Positions 37,477 through 47,862 of a stretch of DNA of 64,000 nt are shown one piece after another. Position numbers and translations under genes: made by a program. Source of the DNA: Pseudomonas sp. MWU13-2105 (GTDB lineage Bacteria; Pseudomonadota; Gammaproteobacteria; Pseudomonadales; Pseudomonadaceae); assembly GCF_023242315.1 (NCBI RefSeq), contig NZ_JALLIY010000001.1, positions 62,001 to 126,000 of the forward strand, in the 5' to 3' direction. Numbering within the stretch: the stretch's first letter is position 1; each line of letters opens with the position of its first letter. Below the pieces are notes generated by a model. It saw only the letters and a program-made list of their open reading frames with translations. It searched no databases and was not told the DNA's origin.

Positions 37477-37921
37477 GTCACGCCTCCTGCAATAAAAAAG
37501 GGCCATTCATTGGCCGGTGATGGTTTGGGCTTGTCGTTCAAGGTGAAGGGTTCTCTTCAGAGCCCGCGTTCGGTGGGCATTCCAAAAAGCCCGGTCACCC
37601 AGGCTTTTCAGTAATGCGGTCCTGATGCCCGGTCCCGGAGCCGCTCGCGTTTTCGGCGATGGCGGTTCCTGGCCGGACACCTGATCTTTCGGCGCTACTG
37701 GCGCGGTACGGATCGAGTCAAATTGTTCCTCCGACCGCGACCCTGTCCGCCGGATAACTGCTTACGGTGCTTTACGCTGCACACCCGGGTCAGTTGCCAA
37801 CCCTCTGAACCGTCAAGGCCGGTTCATCGCTGCCTGTTCTTTGAAGCGGTGCCACTAAAGAGCGGTGGGTTGCCCCTGGCATCTCTGCCTGTCACCGACC
37901 TTTCTGGCCGGCTTGAGACAA
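37477..37921 (-). other. Long 5' leader of the tailocin operon
   Basis: About 440 bases between the predicted promoter and the holin hold no supported gene. Two hairpins with T-runs on the minus strand are present: 37585-37608 (AAAAGCC/GGCTTTT) and 37493-37515 (GGCCA/TGGCC then six Ts). Confidence 0.55.
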
Positions 37922-37950
37922 AGAATATGCATGTATGCATATACAGTCAA
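37922..37950 (-). promoter_or_regulatory. Sigma70 promoter of the tailocin late operon
   Basis: On the minus strand TTGACT (37950-37945), a 17-base spacer and TATTCT (37927-37922) form a near-consensus promoter. The 12-mer operator word TATGCATATACA (37934-37945) lies inside the spacer, and a perfect dyad sits just upstream, so repressor binding would block it. Confidence 0.75.
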
Positions 37951-37953
37951 TGC

Positions 37954-37979
37954 ACAAATGCATTTATTTATGCATTTGT
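37954..37979. promoter_or_regulatory. Perfect dyad operator for the PrtR-like repressor
   Basis: ACAAATGCAT-6 nt-ATGCATTTGT is an exact 10-base inverted repeat 4 bases upstream of the -35 of the tailocin promoter. Related words recur before the repressor gene at 38847-38891. Confidence 0.65.
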
Positions 37980-38036
37980 AATGCGCTCACGCATGGAGAC
38001 CACGTCGTTCAAGGGTTTGGGCTTTGTTACAGGCGT

Positions 38037-38065
38037 AAAAAAACCCACATCGCTGTGGGTTTTTT
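38037..38065. terminator. Terminator of the repressor gene
   Basis: AAACCCACA-4 nt-TGTGGGTTT is flanked by an A-run and a T-run. It lies 14 bases after the repressor stop and insulates the tailocin promoter from repressor transcription. Confidence 0.85.
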
Positions 38066-38079
38066 CGGATCAGGAAGGG

Positions 38080-38814
38080 TTAGCGGGCGTACATGCCCCA
38101 CCAGAAGACGTGACCGAGGATGGTGATCTGCTCCTCCTGGATCTCCTGGAAGCTGTAGTCTTCATCCGGATGCTCGTCGCGATTGAAGCTGCGCAGGCGG
38201 ATCCCGGTCGGCAGGCGATAGAGCTGCTTCACCCGCAGCTGACCGTTGTGGTTGATGGCGTAAAGGTCGCCGTCGACGATATCGCCGATGGCGCTCTTGC
38301 CGGCGTTGACCCCGACCGTGGCCCCATCGCGCAGCACCGGCAGCATGCTGTTGCCGCGCACGGTCACGCATTTGGCCTGGTCGAACTGCACGCCATTGTG
38401 GCGCAGGCTGCGCTTGCCGAAGCGCAGGCTGGCCTTCTCGCTTTCCTCTATGACGAATCTTCCTGATCCAGCAGCCAATTCAACCTCGCGAAGAAAGGGG
38501 ACGGACACTTCGTCTTCATCGACGGGCGTATCGTCGTCCCACAGGCTTATATCCTTGAGTTCGGAGTGCGGCGTGCCCTGCTCCTGATCCCGGGCAACAG
38601 CAACCGGTGTGCGTCCGCGCAGTTGGTCGGTGCTGATGCCGAAGTACCCGGCGATCTTCGAGATGTGCTTGTCCGAAGGATCGACGATCTTCCCGCTGAG
38701 GATCCGCGACAGGGTGGATTGGGGCACGCCGGTACGACGGTGAAGCTCCGTGGGGGAGATCCCGTGGCGATCGAGCAGTGCTCGTAGGACAGTAGAAACG
38801 TTGCGTATTTGCAT
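38080..38814 (-). CDS. prtR: PrtR-like LexA-type repressor of the tailocin
   Basis: This protein of about 244 residues has an N-terminal helix-turn-helix (PTELHRRTGVPQSTLSRILSG, residues about 21-41) and a C-terminal S24 peptidase domain with catalytic S156 (RGNSMLP) and K196 (LRVKQLY). The likely self-cleavage bond is A115-G116 in ELAAGSG. It should repress the tailocin until RecA filaments stimulate cleavage. The start is uncertain: ATG at 38814 is used, ATG at 38823 is equally possible, and neither has a strong ribosome site. Confidence 0.87.
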   Translation of the reverse strand: MQIRNVSTVLRALLDRHGISPTELHRRTGVPQSTLSRILSGKIVDPSDKHISKIAGYFGISTDQLRGRTPVAVARDQEQGTPHSELKDISLWDDDTPVDEDEVSVPFLREVELAAGSGRFVIEESEKASLRFGKRSLRHNGVQFDQAKCVTVRGNSMLPVLRDGATVGVNAGKSAIGDIVDGDLYAINHNGQLRVKQLYRLPTGIRLRSFNRDEHPDEDYSFQEIQEEQITILGHVFWWGMYAR

Positions 38815-38846
38815 AACGCGCATATTGCTTGGGCTTTTTGAGATTG

Positions 38847-38891
38847 GCAAATGCTGATTTGCATATTTTATGCATATACATTTGCACAAGC
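38847..38891. promoter_or_regulatory. Operator cluster upstream of the repressor gene
   Basis: GCAAAT-4 nt-ATTTGC at 38847-38862 is a dyad, and the 12-mer TATGCATATACA recurs exactly at 38869-38880, followed by TGCACAA as at the tailocin promoter. This suggests autoregulation through the same operator word. Confidence 0.65.
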
Positions 38892-39010
38892 TTCAAAAGG
38901 CCACGCCTGCGGACGCCGGAGCGCCCGTGTTAACCTTGCCGCCATCGAAAAGTCCCGCGCCAGGCGCTCGACTTCGCACTCCACTCAAAACGAATCCGCC
39001 TAAGTATCCG

Positions 39011-41590
39011 ATGAGTAAAAATAGCCCCGATCTGTCCAGCCACACCCCGATGATGCAGCAGTACTGGCGCCTGAAGAACCAGCACCCCGACCAGCTGATG
39101 TTCTACCGCATGGGCGACTTCTACGAGATCTTCTATGAAGATGCGAAGAAGGCCGCCAAGCTGCTCGATATCACCCTCACCGCCCGTGGGCAATCGGCCG
39201 GACAGGCGATTCCGATGTGTGGGATTCCTTACCACTCCCTCGAGGGCTATCTCGCCAAGCTGGTGAAGCTCGGCGAGTCGGTGGTGATCTGCGAGCAGAT
39301 CGGCGATCCGGCCACCAGCAAGGGGCCGGTCGAACGCCAGGTGGTGCGGATCATCACTCCCGGCACCGTCAGCGACGAAGCCCTGCTCGATGAGCGCCGC
39401 GACAACCTGATCGCCGCCGTGCTCGGCGACGAGCGCCTGTTCGGCCTGGCCGTGCTGGACATCACCAGCGGCAACTTCACCGTCCTCGAAATCAAGGGCT
39501 GGGAAAACCTGTTGGCGGAGCTGGAGCGGATCAATCCGGTCGAGTTGATGATTCCGGACGACTGGCCACAGGGCTTGCCCGCGGAAAAGCGTCGTGGCAC
39601 ACGTCGGCGCGCGCCGTGGGATTTCGAACGGGACTCCGCGCTCAAAAGCCTCTGCCAGCAATTCTCCGTACAGGACCTCAAGGGCTTCGGCTGCGAAACC
39701 CTGACCCTGGCCATCGGCGCCGCCGGCTGCCTGCTCAGCTACGCCAAGGAAACCCAGCGCACCGCCCTGCCGCATTTGCGCAGCCTGCGTCATGAACGCC
39801 TGGACGACACCGTGGTGCTCGACGGCGCCAGCCGCCGTAACCTGGAACTGGATACCAACCTCGCCGGTGGCCGCGAAAACACCCTGCAATCGGTGGTCGA
39901 CCGCTGCCAGACCGCCATGGGCAGCCGCCTGCTGACCCGCTGGTTGAACCGCCCGTTGCGCGACCTGCGTGTCCTGCAGGCCCGCCAGAGCTCCATCACT
40001 TGCCTGCTGGAAAGCTACCGCTTCGAAAAACTGCAACCGCAGCTCAAGGAGATCGGCGACATCGAGCGGATCCTCGCCCGGATCGGCCTGCGCAACGCCC
40101 GTCCTCGCGACCTGGCCCGCCTGCGCGATGCCCTCGGCGCCCTGCCACAGCTTCAGGATGCAATGCTCGAACTGGACGCCCCGCACCTCAAGCAACTGGC
40201 CGTCACCACCAAGACCTACCCGGAGTTGGCGATCCTGCTGGAGCGCGCCATCATCGACAACCCGCCAGCGATCATCCGCGACGGTGGCGTCCTGAAAACC
40301 GGCTACGACGCCGAACTGGACGAACTGCTGTCGCTGAGCGAAAACGCCGGGCAGTTCCTGATCGACCTGGAAGCCCGGGAAAAAGCCCGCACGGGCCTGG
40401 CCAACCTCAAGGTCGGCTACAACCGCGTCCACGGCTACTTCATCGAGTTGCCGAGCAAGCAGGCGGAATCGGCCCCGGCGGACTACATCCGGCGCCAGAC
40501 CCTCAAGGGCGCCGAGCGCTTTATCACCCCGGAACTCAAGGAATTCGAGGACAAGGCCCTGTCGGCCAAGAGTCGCGCCCTGGCCCGGGAGAAGATGCTC
40601 TACGAAGCCTTGCTGGAAACCCTGATCGGCGAACTCCCGCCACTGCAGGACACCGCCGCGGCCCTGGCCGAGCTGGACGTGCTGAGCAACCTTGCCGAAC
40701 GGGCCCTGAACCTCGACTTGAACTGCCCGCGCTTTGTCGACGAGCCGTGCATGCGCATCACTCAGGGACGCCACCCGGTGGTCGAGCAGGTACTGACCAC
40801 GCCGTTCGTGGCCAACGACCTGGCGCTCGACGACAACACCCGCATGCTGGTGATCACCGGTCCCAACATGGGCGGTAAATCCACCTACATGCGCCAGACC
40901 GCCCTGATCGTGCTGCTGGCCCATATCGGCAGTTTCGTGCCGGCGGCCAGCTGCGAGTTGTCCCTGGTGGACCGGATCTTCACCCGGATCGGTTCCAGCG
41001 ACGACCTGGCCGGCGGGCGTTCGACCTTCATGGTGGAAATGAGCGAAACCGCCAACATCCTGCACAATGCCAGTGAGCGCAGCCTGGTGCTGATGGACGA
41101 AGTCGGTCGCGGCACCAGCACCTTCGACGGCCTGTCCCTGGCTTGGGCGGCGGCGGAACGTCTCGCCCACCTGCGGGCCTACACCCTGTTCGCCACCCAC
41201 TACTTCGAACTGACCGTGCTGCCGGAAAGCGAGCCCCTGGTGGCCAACGTGCATCTCAATGCCACCGAGCACAATGAGCGGATCGTCTTCCTCCACCACG
41301 TGTTGCCCGGTCCGGCCAGCCAGAGCTACGGCCTGGCAGTGGCACAGTTGGCCGGCGTGCCGAGCGATGTGATCAGCCGGGCCCGCGAGCACCTGAGCCG
41401 CCTGGAAACCACCAGCCTGCCCCACGAACAGCCGGTCGCCAAACCAGGGAAACCGGCCGCGCCAATGCAGAGCGACATGTTCGCCAGCCTGCCGCATCCG
41501 GTCCTCGATGAACTGGCCAAGCTCAACCTCGACGACCTGACGCCGCGTCGTGCGCTGGAAATGCTCTATACATTAAAGACACGGATCTAA
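39011..41590 (+). CDS. mutS: DNA mismatch repair protein MutS
   Basis: This 859-residue protein recognises base mismatches and recruits MutL. The mismatch-binding motif F37-Y-E39 (GDFYE), the Walker [10 protein letters not shown] (residues 617-625), Walker [13 protein letters not shown] and the C-terminal tetramerisation part are all present. The start [19 protein letters not shown] at 39011 is the family start; the upstream extension overlaps the repressor operators. It forms the right border of the tailocin locus. Confidence 0.97.
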   Translation: MSKNSPDLSSHTPMMQQYWRLKNQHPDQLMFYRMGDFYEIFYEDAKKAAKLLDITLTARGQSAGQAIPMCGIPYHSLEGYLAKLVKLGESVVICEQIGDPATSKGPVERQVVRIITPGTVSDEALLDERRDNLIAAVLGDERLFGLAVLDITSGNFTVLEIKGWENLLAELERINPVELMIPDDWPQGLPAEKRRGTRRRAPWDFERDSALKSLCQQFSVQDLKGFGCETLTLAIGAAGCLLSYAKETQRTALPHLRSLRHERLDDTVVLDGASRRNLELDTNLAGGRENTLQSVVDRCQTAMGSRLLTRWLNRPLRDLRVLQARQSSITCLLESYRFEKLQPQLKEIGDIERILARIGLRNARPRDLARLRDALGALPQLQDAMLELDAPHLKQLAVTTKTYPELAILLERAIIDNPPAIIRDGGVLKTGYDAELDELLSLSENAGQFLIDLEAREKARTGLANLKVGYNRVHGYFIELPSKQAESAPADYIRRQTLKGAERFITPELKEFEDKALSAKSRALAREKMLYEALLETLIGELPPLQDTAAALAELDVLSNLAERALNLDLNCPRFVDEPCMRITQGRHPVVEQVLTTPFVANDLALDDNTRMLVITGPNMGGKSTYMRQTALIVLLAHIGSFVPAASCELSLVDRIFTRIGSSDDLAGGRSTFMVEMSETANILHNASERSLVLMDEVGRGTSTFDGLSLAWAAAERLAHLRAYTLFATHYFELTVLPESEPLVANVHLNATEHNERIVFLHHVLPGPASQSYGLAVAQLAGVPSDVISRAREHLSRLETTSLPHEQPVAKPGKPAAPMQSDMFASLPHPVLDELAKLNLDDLTPRRALEMLYTLKTRI

Positions 41591-41732
41591 CGTAACGGAC
41601 GACAAGCTGCTAGAATCTCGCGCGGTTTGGGATGCTGTGAACGATTAGCCTGGTTCGCAGACTATCGCTCCCAAACCTGGCGAGCCCATTCTGATAGGGT
41701 TTCGCTGCCGCCGCCTGAGGAGAGAACTAGAA

Positions 41733-42056
41733 ATGACCTTCGTCGTCACCGACAACTGCATCAAGTGCAAGTACACCGACTGCGTAGAAGTCTGTCCGGT
41801 GGACTGCTTTTACGAAGGCCCGAACTTCCTGGTCATTCACCCGGATGAGTGCATCGACTGCGCGCTTTGCGAGCCGGAATGCCCTGCTGTGGCTATTTTC
41901 TCCGAGGATGAAGTCCCGGAGGACATGCAGGAGTTCATTCAGTTGAACGTTGAGCTGGCCGAGATCTGGCCCAACATCACTGAAAAGAAAGAGTCGCTGC
42001 CGGACGCCGAAGAGTGGGACGGTGTCAAAGGCAAGCTCAAGGATCTCGAACGCTGA
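41733..42056 (+). CDS. fdxA: 7Fe-8S ferredoxin FdxA
   Basis: This 107-residue Azotobacter-type ferredoxin has two cysteine clusters: [17 protein letters not shown] at the N-terminus and [12 protein letters not shown] after it. This is the arrangement of one 3Fe-4S and one 4Fe-4S centre. It is located downstream of mutS, as in other Pseudomonas, and ends with a strong terminator. AGGAGAG precedes the start. Confidence 0.95.
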   Translation: MTFVVTDNCIKCKYTDCVEVCPVDCFYEGPNFLVIHPDECIDCALCEPECPAVAIFSEDEVPEDMQEFIQLNVELAEIWPNITEKKESLPDAEEWDGVKGKLKDLER

Positions 42057-42073
42057 TTGCAGCGTGCTCGACG

Positions 42074-42099
42074 AAAAGGCCCCTTGCGGGCCTTTTTTT
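42074..42099 (+). terminator. Terminator of fdxA
   Basis: AAAAGGCCC-3 nt-GCGGGCCTTTTTTT is a strong hairpin with a seven-T tail 17 bases after the stop. Confidence 0.85.
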
Positions 42100-42121
42100 A
42101 TGCTTTCACTTTTCTACAGGC

Positions 42122-42255
42122 AAAAAAAAGGGGCGGTATGACCCGCCCACATTTTTTCCCTAGTCCCTTTTTTCCCTTTCATCGTCCTGATGAATCGCAT
42201 CCTGCGATGTTCCTTCCAGCAATCTGTCCTTGATCGCCGTGTCTATCCGTCGACA
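42122..42255 (-). ncRNA. rsmZ: Small regulatory RNA RsmZ
   Basis: On the minus strand a transcript starting TGTCGACGGATAGACAC is followed by nine GGA motifs, several in hairpin loops, and ends with a GGGCGG/CCGCCC stem and eight Ts (about 134 nt). This matches RsmZ/PrrB of P. fluorescens, which titrates RsmA/RsmE proteins and so activates secondary metabolism. A -10-like TAATAT is near 42264-42271. The GacA palindrome lies about 165 bases upstream. The convergent neighbour is fdxA. Confidence 0.93.
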
Positions 42256-42419
42256 CAGGGGCGATATTAAAGACTTTCTGAGTCGCCGCAACAGGATCCA
42301 AAAGGCCATTTCTTCATGATTGGATCCAATGAAGATACATAAAATCCATATATTTCAATTAGTTAATATAAATACCCAGTAATTGAGACGGCAAATTATC
42401 CTCGATCGCTTACGCAAGA

Positions 42420-42437
42420 TGTAAGCAATGGCTTACA
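42420..42437 (-). promoter_or_regulatory. GacA upstream activating sequence of rsmZ
   Basis: TGTAAGCAATGGCTTACA is a perfect dyad that matches the GacA-binding consensus TGTAAGN6CTTACA. Its distance from the rsmZ start, about 165 bases, is normal for this promoter. Confidence 0.92.
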
Positions 42438-42514
42438 CGCTCAAGCAGATAAAAAAGAACTTCTGGATCCAATCCACGCCTGGAGCATGTGCGGAGCCGA
42501 GCAAACGGCGCCCA

Positions 42515-42543
42515 TAAAAAAGGCCTCGATCAATGCGAGGCCT
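42515..42543 (-). terminator. Terminator of the small membrane protein/colRS unit
   Basis: AGGCCTCG-7 nt-CGAGGCCT is followed on the minus strand by TTTTTTATG. It lies about 20 bases after the small ORF. Confidence 0.8.
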
Positions 42544-42563
42544 GCGCGGCGAGCCGGACGATT

Positions 42564-42788
42564 TCAACTTTGCGGCTTGAGCCCTTGGGAAAGGCCGAAC
42601 ATGAACAACAGCAGGTCGTGGTCGGGTTTGGCATCGGTCGCCTTGGAGACACGGGGCAGAGGACAATGCCCAGCCCCCACAGCCGCGGTCAGCACCTTAG
42701 GACCTGGCTGCTCCCAGGCCACCAGGGCCAGGGATACCACCGCCAGCGCGCTGACCAGAAACAAACCTCGAGCGACTTCTAACTTCAT
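42564..42788 (-). CDS. Small membrane-anchored hypothetical protein
   Basis: This 74-residue protein has one N-terminal hydrophobic segment (residues about 8-26, GLFLVSALAVVSLALVAW) and a short tail with one cysteine. It could be a signal-anchor or secreted small protein. ATG at 42788 is preferred for its AAAGG spacing; ATG at 42794 is possible. A good terminator follows, supporting a real gene. I do not recognise the family. Confidence 0.55.
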   Translation of the reverse strand: MKLEVARGLFLVSALAVVSLALVAWEQPGPKVLTAAVGAGHCPLPRVSKATDAKPDHDLLLFMFGLSQGLKPQS

Positions 42789-42963
42789 TACCATAAGCCT
42801 TTGATGATACTGCTGAACACCTATCCTCAAAGTAGCTGAGTTTTCCTTGGGCCGTGGCACTCAACGACGAATGGCGTCGTAGCCTTTTGAGATCATCCTG
42901 CGTGTCTCAGCGCTTGCCTGGGGCACAAAAACTAAGCGTCCCAGGTGAAAATTTCCGCTCCGA

Positions 42964-44244
42964 TCAGGCATCAGGCCCGCGCAGATCGACATGAAAACGG
43001 CAGCCGTTGGGTTGCGTGGTGGTCAGGCTGACATGCCAACCCTGGTTCTCGCAGATGCGCTGGACCAGCGAGAGGCCGAGTCCGAGGCCTTCACCGCGCT
43101 TTTCGTTACCGCGAACGAAAGGCTGGAACATGGCTTCGCGTTTTTCTTCAGGAATCCCCACGCCGCTGTCTTCCACCACGAACCCGGCAGGCTCCAGGCT
43201 CAAGCGGATAAAGCCCTGGTCGGTGTAGTGCAAGGCATTGCGCAGCAGGTTACCCATCACCGCGTGCAAAAAGATAGCGTTGTAGCGGATATCCAGAGGC
43301 TTGCCAGGATCGACGATCAACCTCAGGCCTTTCTCTTCAATGGGGTCGCGCCACAACGCGAGCAGATCCTCCGCCACCGTGCTCAGGGAAACCCGCGGCG
43401 ACATGCTCGCATCCTCGCGCTGCGCCCGGGCCAGCATCAGGAAGGTCTGCACCAGCTCGCGCATCTCCTCGCTGGCCCGGGCAATACGCGCAACCTGATT
43501 GCGTCCGCGCGTGTCGATGGCCGGGTTCTCCAGCAACAGTTCACAGGAGGTCGCCAGCACCATCAACGGCGTGCGCAGTTCATGGCTGACATCGCTGGTG
43601 AACAGGCGCTCGCGGGTCAAGGCATCGCGCAACCGACCCAGGGTGGCATCGAACGCCACCGCCAGCTCACCCACTTCATCGGCGGCGTAATCGGGAGCCA
43701 AGGGCGGCGCCAGCCCCAATAACTGATCGCGATGACGCACCTGGCGGGCCAGACGCACCACCGGGGCCATCACCCGCCGGGCCAGGATCCAGCCAAGGAA
43801 CACTGCCAGGACCAGGGCCAGGACGAATCCCACCAGCACCACGGCAAACAGCACCCGCTCACGCTCTTCAAAATCACTCTGGTCCTGCAGCAGCACGTAA
43901 CGCCGACCGTCGACCACCTCGACCATGGCGTGGTAGGACACCTGCTCGCGAAACACTTCATGGAAGCCGGCGTCCAGGTGGCGAAGATCCCCGGGCAAGG
44001 CGAAATCGCCCGGGCCGCCGCTGAAGTAGAACAGTTGGTCGGGTTCGGGCCGGTGGTTCCAGTCGCTGACGCTGTCCATCAGCAGCAGACGCTGGAGATC
44101 GCCGCCCAGGCCTGCGGAAATCAGTTTTTCCTCAACCAGGTGAACCGTGGCGACGATGCCCATGGCAAAGGCCCCCGCCACCAAGGCGCTCATCAGCGCA
44201 AAGGCAATGATGATCCGCTGGGCGAGGCTCTGTCTAAACTCCAT
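42964..44244 (-). CDS. colS: Sensor histidine kinase ColS
   Basis: This 426-residue inner-membrane kinase has two membrane segments (about residues 10-34 and 131-153) flanking a periplasmic loop. The loop has H35, E38, E96 and the ExxE pair E126/E129, the residues known from P. putida ColS for sensing Fe3+ and Zn2+. HAMP, H-box (VSHELRTPL) and a HATPase domain follow. The start MEFRQSLAQR at 44244 overlaps the colR end by 11 bases. Confidence 0.92.
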   Translation of the reverse strand: MEFRQSLAQRIIIAFALMSALVAGAFAMGIVATVHLVEEKLISAGLGGDLQRLLLMDSVSDWNHRPEPDQLFYFSGGPGDFALPGDLRHLDAGFHEVFREQVSYHAMVEVVDGRRYVLLQDQSDFEERERVLFAVVLVGFVLALVLAVFLGWILARRVMAPVVRLARQVRHRDQLLGLAPPLAPDYAADEVGELAVAFDATLGRLRDALTRERLFTSDVSHELRTPLMVLATSCELLLENPAIDTRGRNQVARIARASEEMRELVQTFLMLARAQREDASMSPRVSLSTVAEDLLALWRDPIEEKGLRLIVDPGKPLDIRYNAIFLHAVMGNLLRNALHYTDQGFIRLSLEPAGFVVEDSGVGIPEEKREAMFQPFVRGNEKRGEGLGLGLSLVQRICENQGWHVSLTTTQPNGCRFHVDLRGPDA

Positions 44245-44917
44245 CGCGGCCTTCGGCCAGGCGATAGCCGACACCATGCACGGTGTGTAGCAAAGGCTTT
44301 TCGAAGGGCTTGTCGATCACCTGGCGCAGTTGGTGGACATGACTGCGCAGGCTGTCGCTGTCCGGGCAATCGTCGCCCCACAGCGCCTCCTCGAGGACCT
44401 CCCGGCGCAACACATGAGGGCTTTTCTGCATCAACACTGCCAGCAGTTTCAGGCCTACGGGGTTGAGCTTGAGCAAGCGCCCTTCGCGGGTCACTTCCAG
44501 GGTGTCGAGGTCGTAGTTCAGGTCGCCGACCTGCAGGGCCCTTCGACCGCCGCCCTGGGCCCGGCGCAGGACAGCTTCGATCCGCGCCGCCAGCTCCGAC
44601 AGCGCGAACGGCTTGAGCAGGTAGTCATCGGCTCCGGATTTGAAGCCCTGCAGACGGTCATCCAGTTGGTCGCGGGCGGTGAGCATGATCACCGGAGTGT
44701 CGCGCCGGGCATCTTCTCGCAGGCGCTTGCACAAGGTGAAACCATCGATCCCGGGTAACATGATGTCCAGCACGATCAGGTCGTAATGCTCGGTGGCGGC
44801 CAGATGCAAGCCCGACAAGCCGTCCTGCGCACAGTCCACGGTATAACCTTTAAGTCCCAGGTAATCGGCCAGGTTGGCGAGGATATCGCGGTTGTCTTCA
44901 ACCAGTAGAATTCGCAT
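44234..44917 (-). CDS. colR: Response regulator ColR
   Basis: This 227-residue OmpR-type regulator has a receiver domain with D51-type phosphorylation site (LIVLDIMLPG), then a winged-helix DNA-binding domain ending GVGYRLAEGRDGV. It matches ColR, which protects the membrane from metal excess and controls LPS-modifying genes. It is the first gene of the colRS operon, downstream of groEL in the same orientation but separated by a terminator. Confidence 0.93.
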   Translation of the reverse strand: MRILLVEDNRDILANLADYLGLKGYTVDCAQDGLSGLHLAATEHYDLIVLDIMLPGIDGFTLCKRLREDARRDTPVIMLTARDQLDDRLQGFKSGADDYLLKPFALSELAARIEAVLRRAQGGGRRALQVGDLNYDLDTLEVTREGRLLKLNPVGLKLLAVLMQKSPHVLRREVLEEALWGDDCPDSDSLRSHVHQLRQVIDKPFEKPLLHTVHGVGYRLAEGRDGV

Positions 44918-45031
44918 GGGTACTCTCTCTGTACGCGGTAACGGCCGTGTCTTGGCCCGCGCAGCTTAAGGGCAAGCCTGTGGCAGCTACAAGCCGCATG
45001 ACAAAAGCAGCACCAAAAGGGTATGCCGGAA

Positions 45032-45065
45032 AAAAAGAAACCCCGCACAAGGCGGGGTTTCTTTG
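45032..45065 (-). terminator. Terminator of groESL
   Basis: AAAGAAACCCCGC-4 nt-GCGGGGTTTCTTTG is a long stem located 18 bases after the groEL stop. Confidence 0.88.
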
Positions 45066-45082
45066 TAGCAGGTGGGGCCGAC

Positions 45083-47072
<1,990 letters not shown>

Positions 47073-47214
47073 TGTCGATCTCTCCTAATTATGGTTTTCA
47101 AGGGCCGATGTCGATACCGACCGGTTTAGCAAATCCGGCGTTGCCGGTTGCGGCTCGCCAAGCGAACCGCGAAAGACTGTCTGGCGATTTTCGCCAAAAA
47201 CCTTGCGGTGACCG

Positions 47215-47244
47215 TTACATAAGGTCGCCAAAGGCGATTTCAAG
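47215..47244 (-). promoter_or_regulatory. Likely heat-shock (sigma32) promoter of groESL
   Basis: On the minus strand CTTGAAA (47244-47238), 13 bases, then CCTTATGT (47224-47217) match the sigma32 pattern CTTGAAA-N13-17-CCCCATNT at most positions. It would give a leader of about 140 bases before groES. Confidence 0.55.
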
Positions 47245-47323
47245 GGCAAGGTGACGTTTTTTTTACCTGGGAGTGCCGAAAACCAACACGGCACCCGAAG
47301 GTGCCGTGTCAACGCCGTGCGCC

Positions 47324-47791
47324 TCAGGAATCGCGATGTTCGAACTCGCCTTCGATGACCTGGGGTTGCCGGCTATTGGCCGGCGCCGATGGACCACGGG
47401 CCTGCACGTCGTCGGCGAAGGCGCGTTGGCGCAACGCCTGCTCTTCGACGCGCCGGCGCATCCGATCGGCCAGCAGGCGGCGGGTCATCGGCAGCAGCAG
47501 GAGCAGGCCGATAATATCGCTGACAAACCCCGGCAGCAGCAGCAGGCCGCCCCCCAGGGCCAGCATCAGCCCCTCGAGCATGGTCTGCGCCGGCAGCTCG
47601 CCGCGGTTCAGGCTTTCCCGCGCCCGCAATGCCGTGGCGATCCCGGCGATCCGCAGGACCAGCACCCCCAGCATCGAGCCGAGAATGATCAGCGCCAGGG
47701 CCGGGAAAAACCCGATCGCGGTACTGACCTGGAAAAATACATACAGCTCTAGCACCGGAAACAGCAGAAAGAGCAATAGAAAAGCGCGCAT
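47324..47791 (-). CDS. fxsA: FxsA family membrane protein
   Basis: This 155-residue protein begins with hydrophobic segments (MRAFLLLFLLFPVLELYVFFQV and ALIILGSMLGVLVLRIAG) and has a third near LLLLPGFVSDIIGLLLLLP, followed by a charged tail. This is the FxsA family, which in E. coli suppresses F-plasmid exclusion of phage T7. ATG at 47791 is used. It lies upstream of groESL, same strand, as in P. aeruginosa. Confidence 0.87.
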   Translation of the reverse strand: MRAFLLLFLLFPVLELYVFFQVSTAIGFFPALALIILGSMLGVLVLRIAGIATALRARESLNRGELPAQTMLEGLMLALGGGLLLLPGFVSDIIGLLLLLPMTRRLLADRMRRRVEEQALRQRAFADDVQARGPSAPANSRQPQVIEGEFEHRDS

Positions 47792-47862
47792 CAAATGGTT
47801 CCTCTACGGAAGAATGCCTTCCACTTCACCATAGATGACGTCGGCAGTTGGTGAATTCAAGC

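Larger units (their letters stand above)
42256..42563. other. rsmZ upstream region and terminator zone
   Basis: About 308 bases hold the rsmZ promoter, the GacA palindrome at 42420-42437 and a terminator at 42515-42543. No gene is supported. rpoS, found here in related genomes, is missing. Confidence 0.7.

Noticed and set aside
24242..38080. Complete prophage
   Set aside because: No capsid, portal, terminase, replication or integrase genes; a tailocin explains all genes.
38930..41497. 855-codon open frame opposite mutS
   Set aside because: Shadow of mutS; low-complexity residues and no recognisable family.
42433..42666. 77-codon minus-strand ORF over the rsmZ upstream region
   Set aside because: Overlaps the small membrane protein gene, the terminator and the GacA site; composition not gene-like.
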